Source: an uncultured Alistipes sp.
Lineage (GTDB): Bacteria; Bacteroidota; Bacteroidia; Bacteroidales; Rikenellaceae
Assembly: GCA_944321185.1 (NCBI GenBank)
Contig: CALUKH010000003.1
Coordinates: 62,001 to 126,000, forward strand
Length of the DNA: 64,000 nucleotides
Direction: 5' to 3'
The notes beneath the pieces were generated by a model. That model was given only the letters and a program-made list of their open reading frames with translations. It did no database searches and was not told the DNA's origin. Both the position numbers and the translations under genes were made by a program. Shown here piece by piece: positions 36,217-43,902 of this stretch (its first letter is position 1; every line of letters starts with the position of its first letter).

Positions 36217-36804
36217 CTACTTCTTGGCCTCCTTCTGATCGGCGGCGTAGAGTTCGTTGACCTTGGCCAGGATGGCGGGGGTGATGTCGAGCGTCGAGTC
36301 GGCATCGATCAGCGCCGAGGCATTGATGATGAGTTTGTACTTGCCGTCGGCATTGATCTCCTTGACGGCGCGGTGGAGCAGATCCTGGGCGCGGTTCGTG
36401 AAGACGTAGTTCTCTTCGTCGAGGGTTTGGGCCTCTTTCTGGGCATTGGCCTGGTAGGAGGCTACCTTCTTCTGGATGCTCTCCTGCTGGGCCTGGGCGT
36501 CACGCGTGGTGATCAGGCCCTTCTCGAACTTCTCCTGCAGCTGGGCGGCTTCGGCCTGGAGGCTCTGTTCGCGTTGAGCCCAGCTCTTCTGAGCCTTCTG
36601 GGTCTTCTCCTGCAGAGCGACGCCCTCCTTCTGGAAGAGGTCGCACTGGGCCAGAACGGCCTCGACCTGTATGTAGGCGATGTCGCTGGAGACGACCTCC
36701 TGGGCGGGAGTGGTGCCTGCTGCCTCGGACTGTTCCGCGGTTTTCGTACCGCAGGCCGCGAAGAGGAGAGCCGCAGCCAATACCGGGAATAGCGTTTTTT
36801 TCAT
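36217..36804 (-). CDS. OmpH/Skp family coiled-coil lipoprotein
   Basis: This 195-aa lipoprotein has its lipid Cys at 18 (LLFAACG), an OmpH-like first strand (IAYIQVEAVLAQCDLFQKEG), a long Glu/Gln/Lys-rich coiled coil at about 60-130, and the closing OmpH strands (YKLIINASALIDAD; LDITPAILAKVNELY). Skp chaperones outer membrane proteins in the periplasm. This version is lipid-anchored, a form common in Bacteroidetes, so a membrane-tethered chaperone role is inferred. Confidence 0.85.
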   Translation of the reverse strand: MKKTLFPVLAAALLFAACGTKTAEQSEAAGTTPAQEVVSSDIAYIQVEAVLAQCDLFQKEGVALQEKTQKAQKSWAQREQSLQAEAAQLQEKFEKGLITTRDAQAQQESIQKKVASYQANAQKEAQTLDEENYVFTNRAQDLLHRAVKEINADGKYKLIINASALIDADSTLDITPAILAKVNELYAADQKEAKK

Positions 36805-36845
36805 TTGTTACGTAGTGTTTGGTTAAATATTCTGCATTTGAATCA

Positions 36846-36853
36846 CAAAGGTA
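36846..36853 (-). promoter_or_regulatory. -7-like box for the OmpH-like gene
   Basis: The minus-strand TACCTTTG lies 41 nt before the start and only 12 bp from the divergent box assigned to ruvA. Confidence 0.5.
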
Positions 36854-36865
36854 AAAAAAAATCTT

Positions 36866-36873
36866 TACTTTTG
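36866..36873 (+). promoter_or_regulatory. -7-like box, probably for ruvA
   Basis: TACTTTTG matches TAnnTTTG, 163 nt before the ruvA start. The long leader between (36880-37036) is GC-rich and shows no recognised element. Confidence 0.4.
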
Positions 36874-37036
36874 TTTTTCGGAAACGATTTTTATCACACG
36901 CAGCCGCCGAGCGGTGTCTGAAGGGATTCCGGGCCGGGGTCGCGAGCGGGGATGCCGCCGTGGAGCGAGGCTTCGGGACGGGGCGCGGCTGATGACGTAA
37001 GTGGCGGAGTGCGTGCGGAATTTACAAGCGAACAAC

Positions 37037-37624
37037 ATGTACGAATATATTCAGGGAACGGTTGCAGAAGTGGCCCCGGCCTATGCCGTGATTGATGTCG
37101 GCGGGGTGGGGTATTACCTGCACATTTCGTTGGAAACCTACACGGCCATCGAGCATGCCGCCCAGGCAAAGCTCTTTGTTCATTATGTCGTCCGCGAGGA
37201 TGCGCAGCTGCTCTACGGATTCTCGACCAAGGTCGAACGCGAACTGTTCCGGCTGCTGATCAGCGTGTCGGGTGTGGGCGGAAATACGGCGCGGATGATT
37301 CTTTCGACCTATTCGCCGCGCGAACTGCAGGGGATCATCTCGGCCGGGAATGCCGTGTTGCTGAAGAATGTCAAGGGGTTGGGGCTCAAGACGGCGCAGA
37401 AGATCATCGTCGAGCTGAGCGGCAAGCTCATGACGCTGGCCGTCGACGGGGAGAGTCAGCCCGCCGCAACGCCTGACGGAGGTGTGGTCGACGAGGCGCT
37501 CGAGGCGCTTGTCATGCTGGGGTTTGCCCGCGGCGTGGCCGAGAAGGCCGTGCGGGCGGTTGTGCGTGAAAGCCCGTCGGCACCGGTCGAGGAGGTGGTC
37601 CGCATGGCCCTCAAGCGGCTGTGA
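37037..37624 (+). CDS. ruvA: Holliday junction branch migration protein RuvA
   Basis: This 195-aa protein has RuvA domain I (MYEYIQGTVAEVAPAYAVID, an OB fold), domain II with two helix-hairpin-helix motifs (LISVSGVGGNTARMIL; LKNVKGLGLKTAQKIIVEL), a flexible linker, and domain III (LEALVMLGFARGVAEKAV). It binds four-way DNA junctions and recruits RuvB. The start matches the family (MYEYIQG); a 12-codon upstream extension does not. ruvB and ruvC are not in the window. Confidence 0.96.
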   Translation: MYEYIQGTVAEVAPAYAVIDVGGVGYYLHISLETYTAIEHAAQAKLFVHYVVREDAQLLYGFSTKVERELFRLLISVSGVGGNTARMILSTYSPRELQGIISAGNAVLLKNVKGLGLKTAQKIIVELSGKLMTLAVDGESQPAATPDGGVVDEALEALVMLGFARGVAEKAVRAVVRESPSAPVEEVVRMALKRL

Positions 37625-37776
37625 GGCGCGGCTGGGGGGCCACATGGTCTTCCGGCGACAGTGAGGTGCCGGTTTCAGCTGATTCTGTTTGCCGATGCGG
37701 AGAAATGGTCGAAAAGGCTCCAATCGTAGATTGAAAAGGTATATATATCATTTAAAACCCCAAATTATCGTGCTTG

Positions 37777-37798
37777 GCCTTGTTTGGCAAGGCTTTTG
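37777..37798 (+). terminator. Short terminator between ruvA and the 53-aa gene
   Basis: A 6-bp stem (GCCTTG / CAAGGC) with a TTTGG loop is followed by TTTTGT. It ends 4 nt before the -7 box of the next gene, so promoter and terminator elements overlap closely. Confidence 0.55.
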
Positions 37799-37801
37799 TC
37801 T

Positions 37802-37809
37802 TAACTTTG
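37802..37809 (+). promoter_or_regulatory. -7-like box for the 53-aa membrane protein gene
   Basis: TAACTTTG matches TAnnTTTG, 21 nt before the ATG at 37831. Confidence 0.55.
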
Positions 37810-37830
37810 TAACAGTTAATCAACAAAGTT

Positions 37831-37992
37831 ATGGGCGAATTTCCAACCGGTTTCCTGTATCTGCTGCTGGGCGTTGTCGGTGTTGCCATTGTGGTGGCGC
37901 TGATCGTGTACGGATGGCGCCAGTACAAGTTGTCCCGGCTGCAATCCCCCGATAGGGACTATTCCTATCACTGCCGCCACAAAAGAGGATAG
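37831..37992 (+). CDS. Small single-span membrane protein (53 aa)
   Basis: This short gene reads MGEFPTGFLYLLLGVVGV, then a hydrophobic helix through about residue 27 (AIVVALIVYGW), then a basic cytosolic-type tail (RQYKLSRLQSPDRDYSYHCRHKRG, given here only as composition: Arg/Lys/Tyr-rich). It has its own -7 box 21 nt upstream, and a terminator whose stem begins within the last codons, so it looks like a compact self-standing gene. I do not recognise the family. The N-out/C-in topology is predicted from the positive tail. Confidence 0.65.
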   Translation: MGEFPTGFLYLLLGVVGVAIVVALIVYGWRQYKLSRLQSPDRDYSYHCRHKRG

Positions 37993-38013
37993 CCGGGCTG
38001 TCCTCTTTTTTTT
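37984..38013 (+). terminator. Terminator overlapping the end of the 53-aa gene
   Basis: AGAGGA (37984-37989) pairs with TCCTCT (38001-38006), with an inner AGC/GCT extension, followed by a run of T. The 5' arm lies inside the coding sequence, immediately before the TAG stop. Confidence 0.85.
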
Positions 38014-38078
38014 GCCCGTCCGGATGTCTGGAGAACGATTTTTTGCGTTTCATATTCATGTAAATCGGATTGTTTTTG

Positions 38079-38086
38079 TACATTTG
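38079..38086 (+). promoter_or_regulatory. -7-like box for the FKBP-like lipoprotein operon
   Basis: TACATTTG matches TAnnTTTG, 15 nt before the chosen ATG. Confidence 0.5.
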
Positions 38087-38101
38087 CACGATTATATGCT
38101 C

Positions 38102-38701
38102 ATGAAACGATCGTTGGTCATCCTCTCACTGCTCCTGGCGTGGCTCCTCAGCGGGTGCTCGCAGGAGGTCGACACGCTCTCTGAACAGCGTGAAAAACTC
38201 GTTTCATACCTCGAACGGACCCACTCCCCGACACTCACCCCCGAAACATCTCTCGAGGAGGGCAGTCAGCTGCCCTATTACACGACGGCCGGGAACACGG
38301 TCTACCGCTACATCAAGAACGTCTACGACCCCGAACGGGTCAACAAACCCGTCGTGGACGAGAATTCCACCGTCACGATCACCTTCCGCGCCTACGTGTT
38401 CGAATTCTCGAACATCACCGACTCGACCTTCCCCTTCTGGTCGAACGACCCGCTGTTGGAAAATGCCTACAAGGAGCTCGGGTTGAGTGTGGGTCAGGGC
38501 GGCTGGACGTTCGAACCGCTGCACGTGGAAATGCGTGCCGGCATACTAAACGGGCTTCGTCTGGCGTTATTGGGTTGTCACGAAGGGGATGACGTGGAGA
38601 CCTACATGACCTACAACATGGCCTATGGCGACAGCTATTTCAGCACCATCCCGCGTGAAAGCCCCGTGGCATGGTTCTTTACGGTGGATGCCGTCGAATG
38701 A
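38102..38701 (+). CDS. FKBP-type peptidyl-prolyl isomerase-like lipoprotein
   Basis: This 199-aa lipoprotein has its lipid Cys at 18 (LLSGC). The C-terminal half follows the FKBP pattern: VTITFRAYVFEFSN, then GILNGLRLALLGCHEGDDVETYM, NMAYGDSYFSTIPRESPVAWFFTVDAVE (in pieces: MAYGDSYFSTIP, VAWFFTVDAVE). It is probably a periplasmic or surface folding factor. An alternative start six bases upstream (MLMKRSLV) is possible. It is followed after 35 nt by a second FKBP-like lipoprotein gene, likely co-transcribed. Confidence 0.75.
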   Translation: MKRSLVILSLLLAWLLSGCSQEVDTLSEQREKLVSYLERTHSPTLTPETSLEEGSQLPYYTTAGNTVYRYIKNVYDPERVNKPVVDENSTVTITFRAYVFEFSNITDSTFPFWSNDPLLENAYKELGLSVGQGGWTFEPLHVEMRAGILNGLRLALLGCHEGDDVETYMTYNMAYGDSYFSTIPRESPVAWFFTVDAVE

Positions 38702-38736
38702 GAACAGAATTTGGAACTAGAATCGGAAAACGAAAT

Positions 38737-40326
38737 ATGAAGTTGATCTCGCGTTTGCTCTATCTTCCCGTAGTCGGAATGCTTTTGTTGGCATCGTGCG
38801 CCAAGGAGACTACCGAATCCTACGACAAGTTCGAGGATCAGGCCCTGGAGGCATGGATGACCCAGAACCGCAAGGACCTGTTGGGCAACCTCCAGTCGGA
38901 TGGCAACTATTATGTCGAAGTCCTCGAGGCCGGGGAGGATCTTTCCACGGTCAAACCGGTCCGCGATACGGCCTGCTGGGTGCGGTTCGACTTCTCGGGG
39001 CGTGACCTGAGCGGCAATATCGTGCTGACACGCCGGGCCGCCGAGGCCAAACTGGTCAATACCTTCACCAAATACACCCACTACGTTCCCTACTACCGTT
39101 ACTGCGGAGTGGCCAACACGAGCCTCATGGAGGGAACCTATCTGGCCATGCGCAACGTGCTGCATCTGGATCCGGAGTATGCCCGCGCGCACGGTCTGGA
39201 CGAGGAGTTCGAACTGCGCAAGGGGTCGAAAATCCGGCTCTACATGCCGTCGCGCATCGTCAGCACGGGCGGCGTCGAGGGCGACGGCGGTTACGAAGGC
39301 CAGTACTCGCTCAGTTCGCAGCGCCCGTTCATCGTCGAGATGGAGATCAAAAGCATCGTCAAGAATCCCCTCGAGAGCGAAGGTTCCGAGGTGGATTCGT
39401 TCTGTGCGGCCAACGGCCACCAGTGGCTCTATACCGAGGACGGCGACGAGGCGGGTTCGTCGAAACTCCCCGAGGGCTACGACGACGAAAACCATCCCTA
39501 CAAACTCCGCGAAAAGGGCTATCGGTGGGTGAGTGCCTGCGATACGGTGGCCCAGGTCTATGTCGACATGCTCTATGACCCTACGAGCGAGGCCGACCGT
39601 CTGAAGTTCGATTTCCCGGTCATCTCCGAAGAGAATGCGCTCCTGTGGGAGAACCGGCAATACAACGTCGGTTTCGAGCCCTACAACGGTTCGGATCTCG
39701 AGGCGAAGATCGCCGAGGTGCTCAAGGAGCGTTTCCATGCCGATGCCGATTACAAGAATCCGGGTCTGGAGAGCCGTGATGCGGATTCGGTGGGGCTGGA
39801 GGGCGAAGCCAAGATCTGGTACATCGCACGCATGCTCGACGGATTCATCTACGAGACGAACATCGACGAGGTGAAGGAGCTTGTCTTCGGCGAGGTTGCC
39901 TCCGAGGGTGAAGCCATCACCTACAAGCCCAGCGAGGATCGCAGCAATCAGATCGGGGCCTATTACTATGTGGTTCCGAACCTCTGCTACGGACAGTGGG
40001 CCGAATTTGTGACGGTTTCGACTCAGGGCTTCGGCGCTACGGGGCGTACGGGCAGCACGACGACCAGCGGCGGCACAACGGGCTACTCGCCGAGCTACTA
40101 CGACTATCTGAACTACTATAACTATTACAACAGCTACTACGGCAACAGCTACTACGGCAGTTACTACGACAACTATTACTATAACTACTACAACAGTTAT
40201 TACTACAACTATTACAATTACGGCAATACCACGACGACGGAGACTACGACGACCATCTCCACGGAGATTCCGCCCTATACGCCGCTGGTTTATCAGATCT
40301 ACATCGAACCGGCCGAGGAGGAGTAG
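38737..40326 (+). CDS. Lipoprotein with FKBP-like N-terminal region and an extreme Tyr/Asn-rich tract
   Basis: This 529-aa lipoprotein has its lipid Cys at 21 (GMLLLASC). Residues about 60-220 carry FKBP-like strands (ACWVRFDFSGRDLSGN; LRKGSKIRLYMPSRIV; PFIVEMEIKSIV). The middle region (about 235-440) is not recognised. At about 450-497 there is a low-complexity tract of repeated YYN, YYG and YYD units with 25 Tyr in 48 residues, then a Thr-rich stretch and an acidic end. It is the second gene after the smaller FKBP-like lipoprotein and is followed by a strong terminator. The tract could be an adhesive, self-associating or glycosylated (Ser/Thr) surface region; this is inference. Confidence 0.7.
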   Translation: MKLISRLLYLPVVGMLLLASCAKETTESYDKFEDQALEAWMTQNRKDLLGNLQSDGNYYVEVLEAGEDLSTVKPVRDTACWVRFDFSGRDLSGNIVLTRRAAEAKLVNTFTKYTHYVPYYRYCGVANTSLMEGTYLAMRNVLHLDPEYARAHGLDEEFELRKGSKIRLYMPSRIVSTGGVEGDGGYEGQYSLSSQRPFIVEMEIKSIVKNPLESEGSEVDSFCAANGHQWLYTEDGDEAGSSKLPEGYDDENHPYKLREKGYRWVSACDTVAQVYVDMLYDPTSEADRLKFDFPVISEENALLWENRQYNVGFEPYNGSDLEAKIAEVLKERFHADADYKNPGLESRDADSVGLEGEAKIWYIARMLDGFIYETNIDEVKELVFGEVASEGEAITYKPSEDRSNQIGAYYYVVPNLCYGQWAEFVTVSTQGFGATGRTGSTTTSGGTTGYSPSYYDYLNYYNYYNSYYGNSYYGSYYDNYYYNYYNSYYYNYYNYGNTTTTETTTTISTEIPPYTPLVYQIYIEPAEEE

Positions 40327-40415
40327 TTGCCTTGCGAGCGTGTTGCGGCCGTCGTTGCCGGGAACGGGATCCGTCATCCGACGGAGCTGACGACAGCAAG
40401 TCGATCCATGAAATC

Positions 40416-40455
40416 AGGTCCGAAGGTGCTTGTGCGCCTTCGGGCCTTTTGTTTT
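40416..40455 (+). terminator. Terminator of the FKBP-like lipoprotein operon
   Basis: An 11-bp stem (AGGTCCGAAGG / CCTTCGGGCCT, one wobble) is followed by TTTTGTTTTG. The remaining 40456-40620 is AT-rich upstream sequence of the next gene, with a TAnnTTTG-like TTAATTTAG near 40577 only. Confidence 0.85.
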
Positions 40456-40620
40456 GTTCGGACGCGAGGCGGAAAAAGTTGCGTTTGATCGGGGTTGGAT
40501 GTTACGTTTTGATGACATTTCGTTTACGATTTTTCTGGTTTTTTGACCCGGAAATTTGGCAATTTCGTAAAATTATATTAATTTAGTGTTCAAGAACCAT
40601 CAACCATAAAATCTACGGAT

Positions 40621-40866
40621 ATGATAATCACATTTAACGAGTTGCGCCGTATCAAGGATCGGCTGCCGAGTGGCAGTTCACAGCGCATTGCAGATGAGTT
40701 AGGAATCGATGTCGAGACGGTCCGCAACTATTTCGGAGGTAGTCACGAGGCCAAGGAGTGCGTCGGGGTACACTTCGAACCGGGGCCGGATGGAGGCGTC
40801 GTCACACTGGACGATACGACGATTCTCGATGTTGCGATGCGTATCCTTAGCGCGCAACAGCAATAA
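40621..40866 (+). CDS. Small putative helix-turn-helix DNA-binding protein (81 aa)
   Basis: The N-terminal half looks like a compact HTH (SGSSQRIADELGIDVETVRN, where IADELGIDVETVRNYF is the helix-turn-helix core). The remainder is a short beta-like segment (VGVHFEPGPDGGVVTL) and a helix (ILDVAMRILSA). Similar small proteins occur in Bacteroidetes genomes as uncharacterised DNA-binding proteins. It stands alone between terminators and directly precedes the 68-bp repeat array. Its target is unknown. Confidence 0.7.
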   Translation: MIITFNELRRIKDRLPSGSSQRIADELGIDVETVRNYFGGSHEAKECVGVHFEPGPDGGVVTLDDTTILDVAMRILSAQQQ

Positions 40867-40901
40867 GCATAAAAGGATCAAGTCCGGTGCAAATCGGAAG
40901 C

Positions 40902-40927
40902 AAGCCTGCGTCATCGCAGGCTTTTTT
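40902..40927 (+). terminator. Terminator of the small HTH gene
   Basis: A perfect 9-bp stem (AAGCCTGCG / CGCAGGCTT) with a TCAT loop is followed by T residues, 35 nt after the stop. Confidence 0.92.
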
Positions 40928-40930
40928 CGT

Positions 40931-41440
40931 CCCCTTAGGAAGGGAGCCCCTTAAGAAGGGGCTTCTAGGGGCAACCGGACCTTGTGCCGTTTCCGAGGCG
41001 ATTCCCTGCCTCGGGCCCCTTAGGAAGGGGCTTTTAGAGGCAGCCGGACCCTGTATAGTTCCCGAAACGGTTCTGTGCCTCGGGCCCAGAGGAAGGGGCA
41101 TTTAGGGGCAATCGGACCTTGTGCGGTTTCCGAAACGATTCCCTGTCTCGGCCCCTTAAGAAGGGGCTTCTAGGTGCAACCGGATGTTTTGCGGTTTCTG
41201 AAACGATTCCCTGCCTCGGCCCCTTAAGAAGGGGCTTCTAGGGGCAACCGGATGTTTTGCGGTTTCCGAAGCGATTCCCTGCCTCGGCCCCTTAAGAAGG
41301 GGCATTTAGGGGCAATCGGACCTTGTGGGGTTCCCGAAACGGTTCTGTGCCTCGGCCCCTTAAGAAGGGGCTTTTAGAGGCAGCAGGACCCTGTATAGTT
41401 CCCGAAACGGTTCTGTGCCTCGGGCCCAGAGGAAGGGTCC
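40931..41440 (+). repeat. 67-69 bp tandem repeat array, about seven copies, each with a hairpin
   Basis: Units start (at the GCCCC of the hairpin) at 40946, 41015, 41084, 41151, 41219, 41287, 41355 and 41424 (last partial). Most carry the near-perfect hairpin GCCCCTTAAGAAGGGGC; two copies have GCCCAGAGGAAGGGGC or GCCCAGAGGAAGGGTC instead. Each unit continues with a GGGGCAACCGGA-like block and a GCGATTCCCTGCCTCGG-like block. In copy 1 this last block also pairs (CCGAGGC / GCCTCGG). Two sequence classes alternate, those with ATAGTTCCCGAAACGG and those with TGCGGTTTCCGAAACG. It is noncoding: the period is not a multiple of three throughout. The rest of 41441-41574 shows nothing I recognise. Confidence 0.92.
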
Positions 41441-41574
41441 ATGAAATGCGTGGGGATTGGGAAAGGCTTGTCGCATCGATCCGTAATGAGGTTGTTCCTT
41501 CAGTTGTGCCAAACCCAGGCCTGTTCGAGCCTGTTGAAAATCGGTCATTCTCCCCGTTTTCATCCCCGGTGGCG

Positions 41575-41667
41575 TGACAAAATGCCCGACAAATTGCGGC
41601 CGGCCGGCGGATTCCTGCCAAAATGCTGACAATTTGGCAGAGAAATCCGATTGGTACGACCTTTGCG
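41575..41667 (+). promoter_or_regulatory. Putative sigma-54 promoter of dnaK with upstream inverted repeat
   Basis: TTGGTACGACCTTTGCG (41651-41667) has the -24 GG and -12 GC exactly 10 nt apart, as in TGGCACGnnnnTTGC sigma-54 promoters. Just upstream lies the inverted repeat CTGCCAAA-N10-TTTGGCAG (41615-41640). A related half, TGACAAAATGCCCGACAAAT, is at 41575-41594 and shares TGnCAAAATGC with it. No CIRCE element is visible. This suggests activator-dependent RpoN control, by sequence pattern only. Confidence 0.5.
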
Positions 41668-41767
41668 AGAATTCCGGGCGTAACCGATGGCCGGAGACCG
41701 AAAGGTGGAGGGCCGCAGGCTACGATCAAAAACGAATTAATAAGAACAATTAAAACATAGTACGATT

Positions 41768-43687
41768 ATGGCAAAGATTATTGGTATTGACTTGGGAACC
41801 ACGAACTCCTGCGTAGCAGTGATGGAGGGCAACGAGCCCGTAGTGATTCCGAACTCGGAGGGACACCGTACGACCCCGTCGGTCGTGGCCTTTACGTCGG
41901 AAGGCGAGCGCAAGGTCGGTGACCCGGCAAAGCGTCAGGCTATTACGAACCCGAAGCGCACGGTCTTCTCGATCAAACGTTTCATGGGTGAAACCTATGA
42001 TAAGGTAACGGCTGATATTGCACGTGCCCCGTATACGATCGTGCGTGGCGACAACAACACGCCGCGTGTGGACATCGACGGCCGTCAGTACACGCCGCAG
42101 GAGATTTCGGCCATCATCCTTCAGAAGATGAAGAAGACGGCCGAGGATTACCTCGGTCAGGAGGTTACCGAAGCCGTCATCACGGTTCCGGCCTACTTCT
42201 CCGATTCGCAGCGTCAGGCTACGAAGGAGGCCGGTGAGATTGCCGGTCTGAAGGTTCGCCGTATCATCAACGAGCCTACGGCCGCAGCCCTGGCCTACGG
42301 TCTGGACAAGAAGGCCAACGACATGAAGATCGCCGTATACGACCTGGGTGGCGGTACGTTCGATATCTCGATCCTGGAGCTGGGCGACGGCGTCTTCGAA
42401 GTGAAATCGACCAACGGCGATACGCACCTGGGAGGTGATGACTTCGACCACGTGCTGATCGACTACATGGCCGAGTCGTTCAAGGCCGAGCACGGAATCG
42501 ACCTGCGTGAGGACCCGATGGCGCTGCAGCGTCTGAAGGAGGCCGCCGAGAAGGCGAAGATCGAACTTTCGTCGTCGACCACCACGGAGATCAACCTGCC
42601 GTACATCATGCCGGTGAACGGAATTCCGCAGCACCTGGTCATGACGCTGACGCGGGCCAAGTTCGAGCAGCTGTGCGACCACTTGATCCGCAAGACCGTG
42701 GAGCCTTGCAAACTGGCCCTGCGCGATGCAGGCCTGACCGCTTCGCAGATCGACGAAGTGATCCTCGTGGGTGGTTCGACGCGTATTCCTGCGATCCAGA
42801 AGATCGTCGAGGAGTTCTTCGGCAAGACGCCCAACAAGTCGGTCAACCCGGACGAGGTCGTAGCCATCGGTGCCGCCATTCAGGGTGGTGTGCTGACGGG
42901 CGAAGTGAAGGACGTGCTGCTGCTTGACGTAACGCCGCTGTCGCTGGGTATCGAGACCCTGGGCGGCGTGATGACCAAGCTGATCGACGCCAACACGACC
43001 ATCCCGACCCGCAAGTCGGAGGTCTTCTCGACGGCGGCCGACAACCAGCCTTCGGTAGAGATCAACGTATGCCAGGGTGAGCGTCCGCTGGCCCGCGACA
43101 ACAAGTCGATCGGTCGGTTCCATCTCGATGGGATTCCTGCCGCACCGCGTGGTGTGCCGCAGATCGAGGTAACGTTCGATATCGATGCCAACGGTATCCT
43201 GAACGTATCGGCCAAGGACAAGGGTACGGGCAAGGAACAGAAGATCCGTATCGAGGCATCGTCGGGTCTGACCGAGCAGGAGATCCAGCGGATGCGTGAC
43301 GAGGCCAAGGCCAACGAGGCCAAGGACAAGGCCGAGAAGGAGCGTATCGACAAGATCAACGCCGCCGACTCGAACATCTTCACCACCGAGAAGCAGCTCA
43401 AGGAGTACGGTGACAAACTGCCCGCCGACAAGAAGGCTGCCATCGAAGGGGCTCTGGCCAAACTGAAGGAGGCTCACAAGAATGCCGACGTGGCCGCTAT
43501 CGACACGGCGATGAACGAGCTGAATGCCGCATGGCAGGCCGCTTCGCAGGACATCTACTCGGCTCAGCAGAATCAGCAGAGCCAGCAGAACGCACAGTCC
43601 AATGCGGGCCAGCAGTCGAATGCCGGCAGCCAGCAGGGCGGCAACAACGGTCAGCCCGAGGACGTCGAGTTCGAAGAGGTGAAATAG
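41768..43687 (+). CDS. dnaK: Molecular chaperone DnaK (Hsp70)
   Basis: This 639-aa protein is full-length DnaK: ATPase start [19 protein letters not shown], phosphate loops ([37 protein letters not shown]), the substrate-binding domain ([20 protein letters not shown]), a helical lid, a Gln/Asn-rich tail and the conserved acidic end VEFEEVK. It is a cytosolic ATP-driven protein-folding chaperone. No grpE, dnaJ or hrcA is adjacent, and the gene appears to be transcribed alone between its own promoter region and a strong terminator. Confidence 0.98.
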   Translation: MAKIIGIDLGTTNSCVAVMEGNEPVVIPNSEGHRTTPSVVAFTSEGERKVGDPAKRQAITNPKRTVFSIKRFMGETYDKVTADIARAPYTIVRGDNNTPRVDIDGRQYTPQEISAIILQKMKKTAEDYLGQEVTEAVITVPAYFSDSQRQATKEAGEIAGLKVRRIINEPTAAALAYGLDKKANDMKIAVYDLGGGTFDISILELGDGVFEVKSTNGDTHLGGDDFDHVLIDYMAESFKAEHGIDLREDPMALQRLKEAAEKAKIELSSSTTTEINLPYIMPVNGIPQHLVMTLTRAKFEQLCDHLIRKTVEPCKLALRDAGLTASQIDEVILVGGSTRIPAIQKIVEEFFGKTPNKSVNPDEVVAIGAAIQGGVLTGEVKDVLLLDVTPLSLGIETLGGVMTKLIDANTTIPTRKSEVFSTAADNQPSVEINVCQGERPLARDNKSIGRFHLDGIPAAPRGVPQIEVTFDIDANGILNVSAKDKGTGKEQKIRIEASSGLTEQEIQRMRDEAKANEAKDKAEKERIDKINAADSNIFTTEKQLKEYGDKLPADKKAAIEGALAKLKEAHKNADVAAIDTAMNELNAAWQAASQDIYSAQQNQQSQQNAQSNAGQQSNAGSQQGGNNGQPEDVEFEEVK

Positions 43688-43729
43688 GGTGACGGCCCCG
43701 CCGCAGGGCGGACCGAAGCCTGAACCGAC

Positions 43730-43767
43730 AAGGGTGCATTCCGGAAACGGGATGCGCCCTTTTTTTG
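43730..43767 (+). terminator. Terminator of dnaK
   Basis: A 14-bp stem (AAGGGTGCATTCCG / CGGGATGCGCCCTT, with wobbles) and a GAAA loop are followed by seven T; a duplicated T6GTGCC element lies just after. Confidence 0.92.
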
Positions 43768-43858
43768 TGCCTTTTTTGTGCCTTGACGAAGACAAGGTTT
43801 TGACGAGGGGCGGCTCCGGAATACGGACGGGAGCGTTGTTGCGAGGCGGAGAATTTGC

Positions 43859-43866
43859 TACCTTTG
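43859..43866 (+). promoter_or_regulatory. -7-like box for the SMR gene
   Basis: TACCTTTG matches TAnnTTTG, 36 nt before the ATG. The leader is too short to hold a guanidine riboswitch. Confidence 0.55.
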
Positions 43867-43902
43867 CGCATTGCAAATCACAATCTCAAACTGCGATATC
43901 GT

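Noticed and set aside
40887-41105. Repeat-derived peptides in the 68-bp array (e.g. repeated GP..LG-type units on both strands)
   Set aside because: Unit length varies between 67 and 69 nt, so no single frame is kept; hairpin conservation and lack of start/promoter logic fit noncoding DNA better.
40931-41440. CRISPR array
   Set aside because: The whole 68-bp unit is repeated, with no unique spacers and no cas genes in the window. The 70-bp array at 35 kb fails for the same reasons.
41441-41767. CIRCE operator (HrcA site) before dnaK
   Set aside because: No TTAGCACTC-N9-GAGTGCTAA-like sequence is present; the inverted repeat seen has a different sequence and spacing.
43768-43902. Guanidine riboswitch before the Gdx/SugE-like gene
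   Set aside because: The -7 box lies 36 nt from the start codon, leaving no room for the aptamer; no aptamer-like motif seen.
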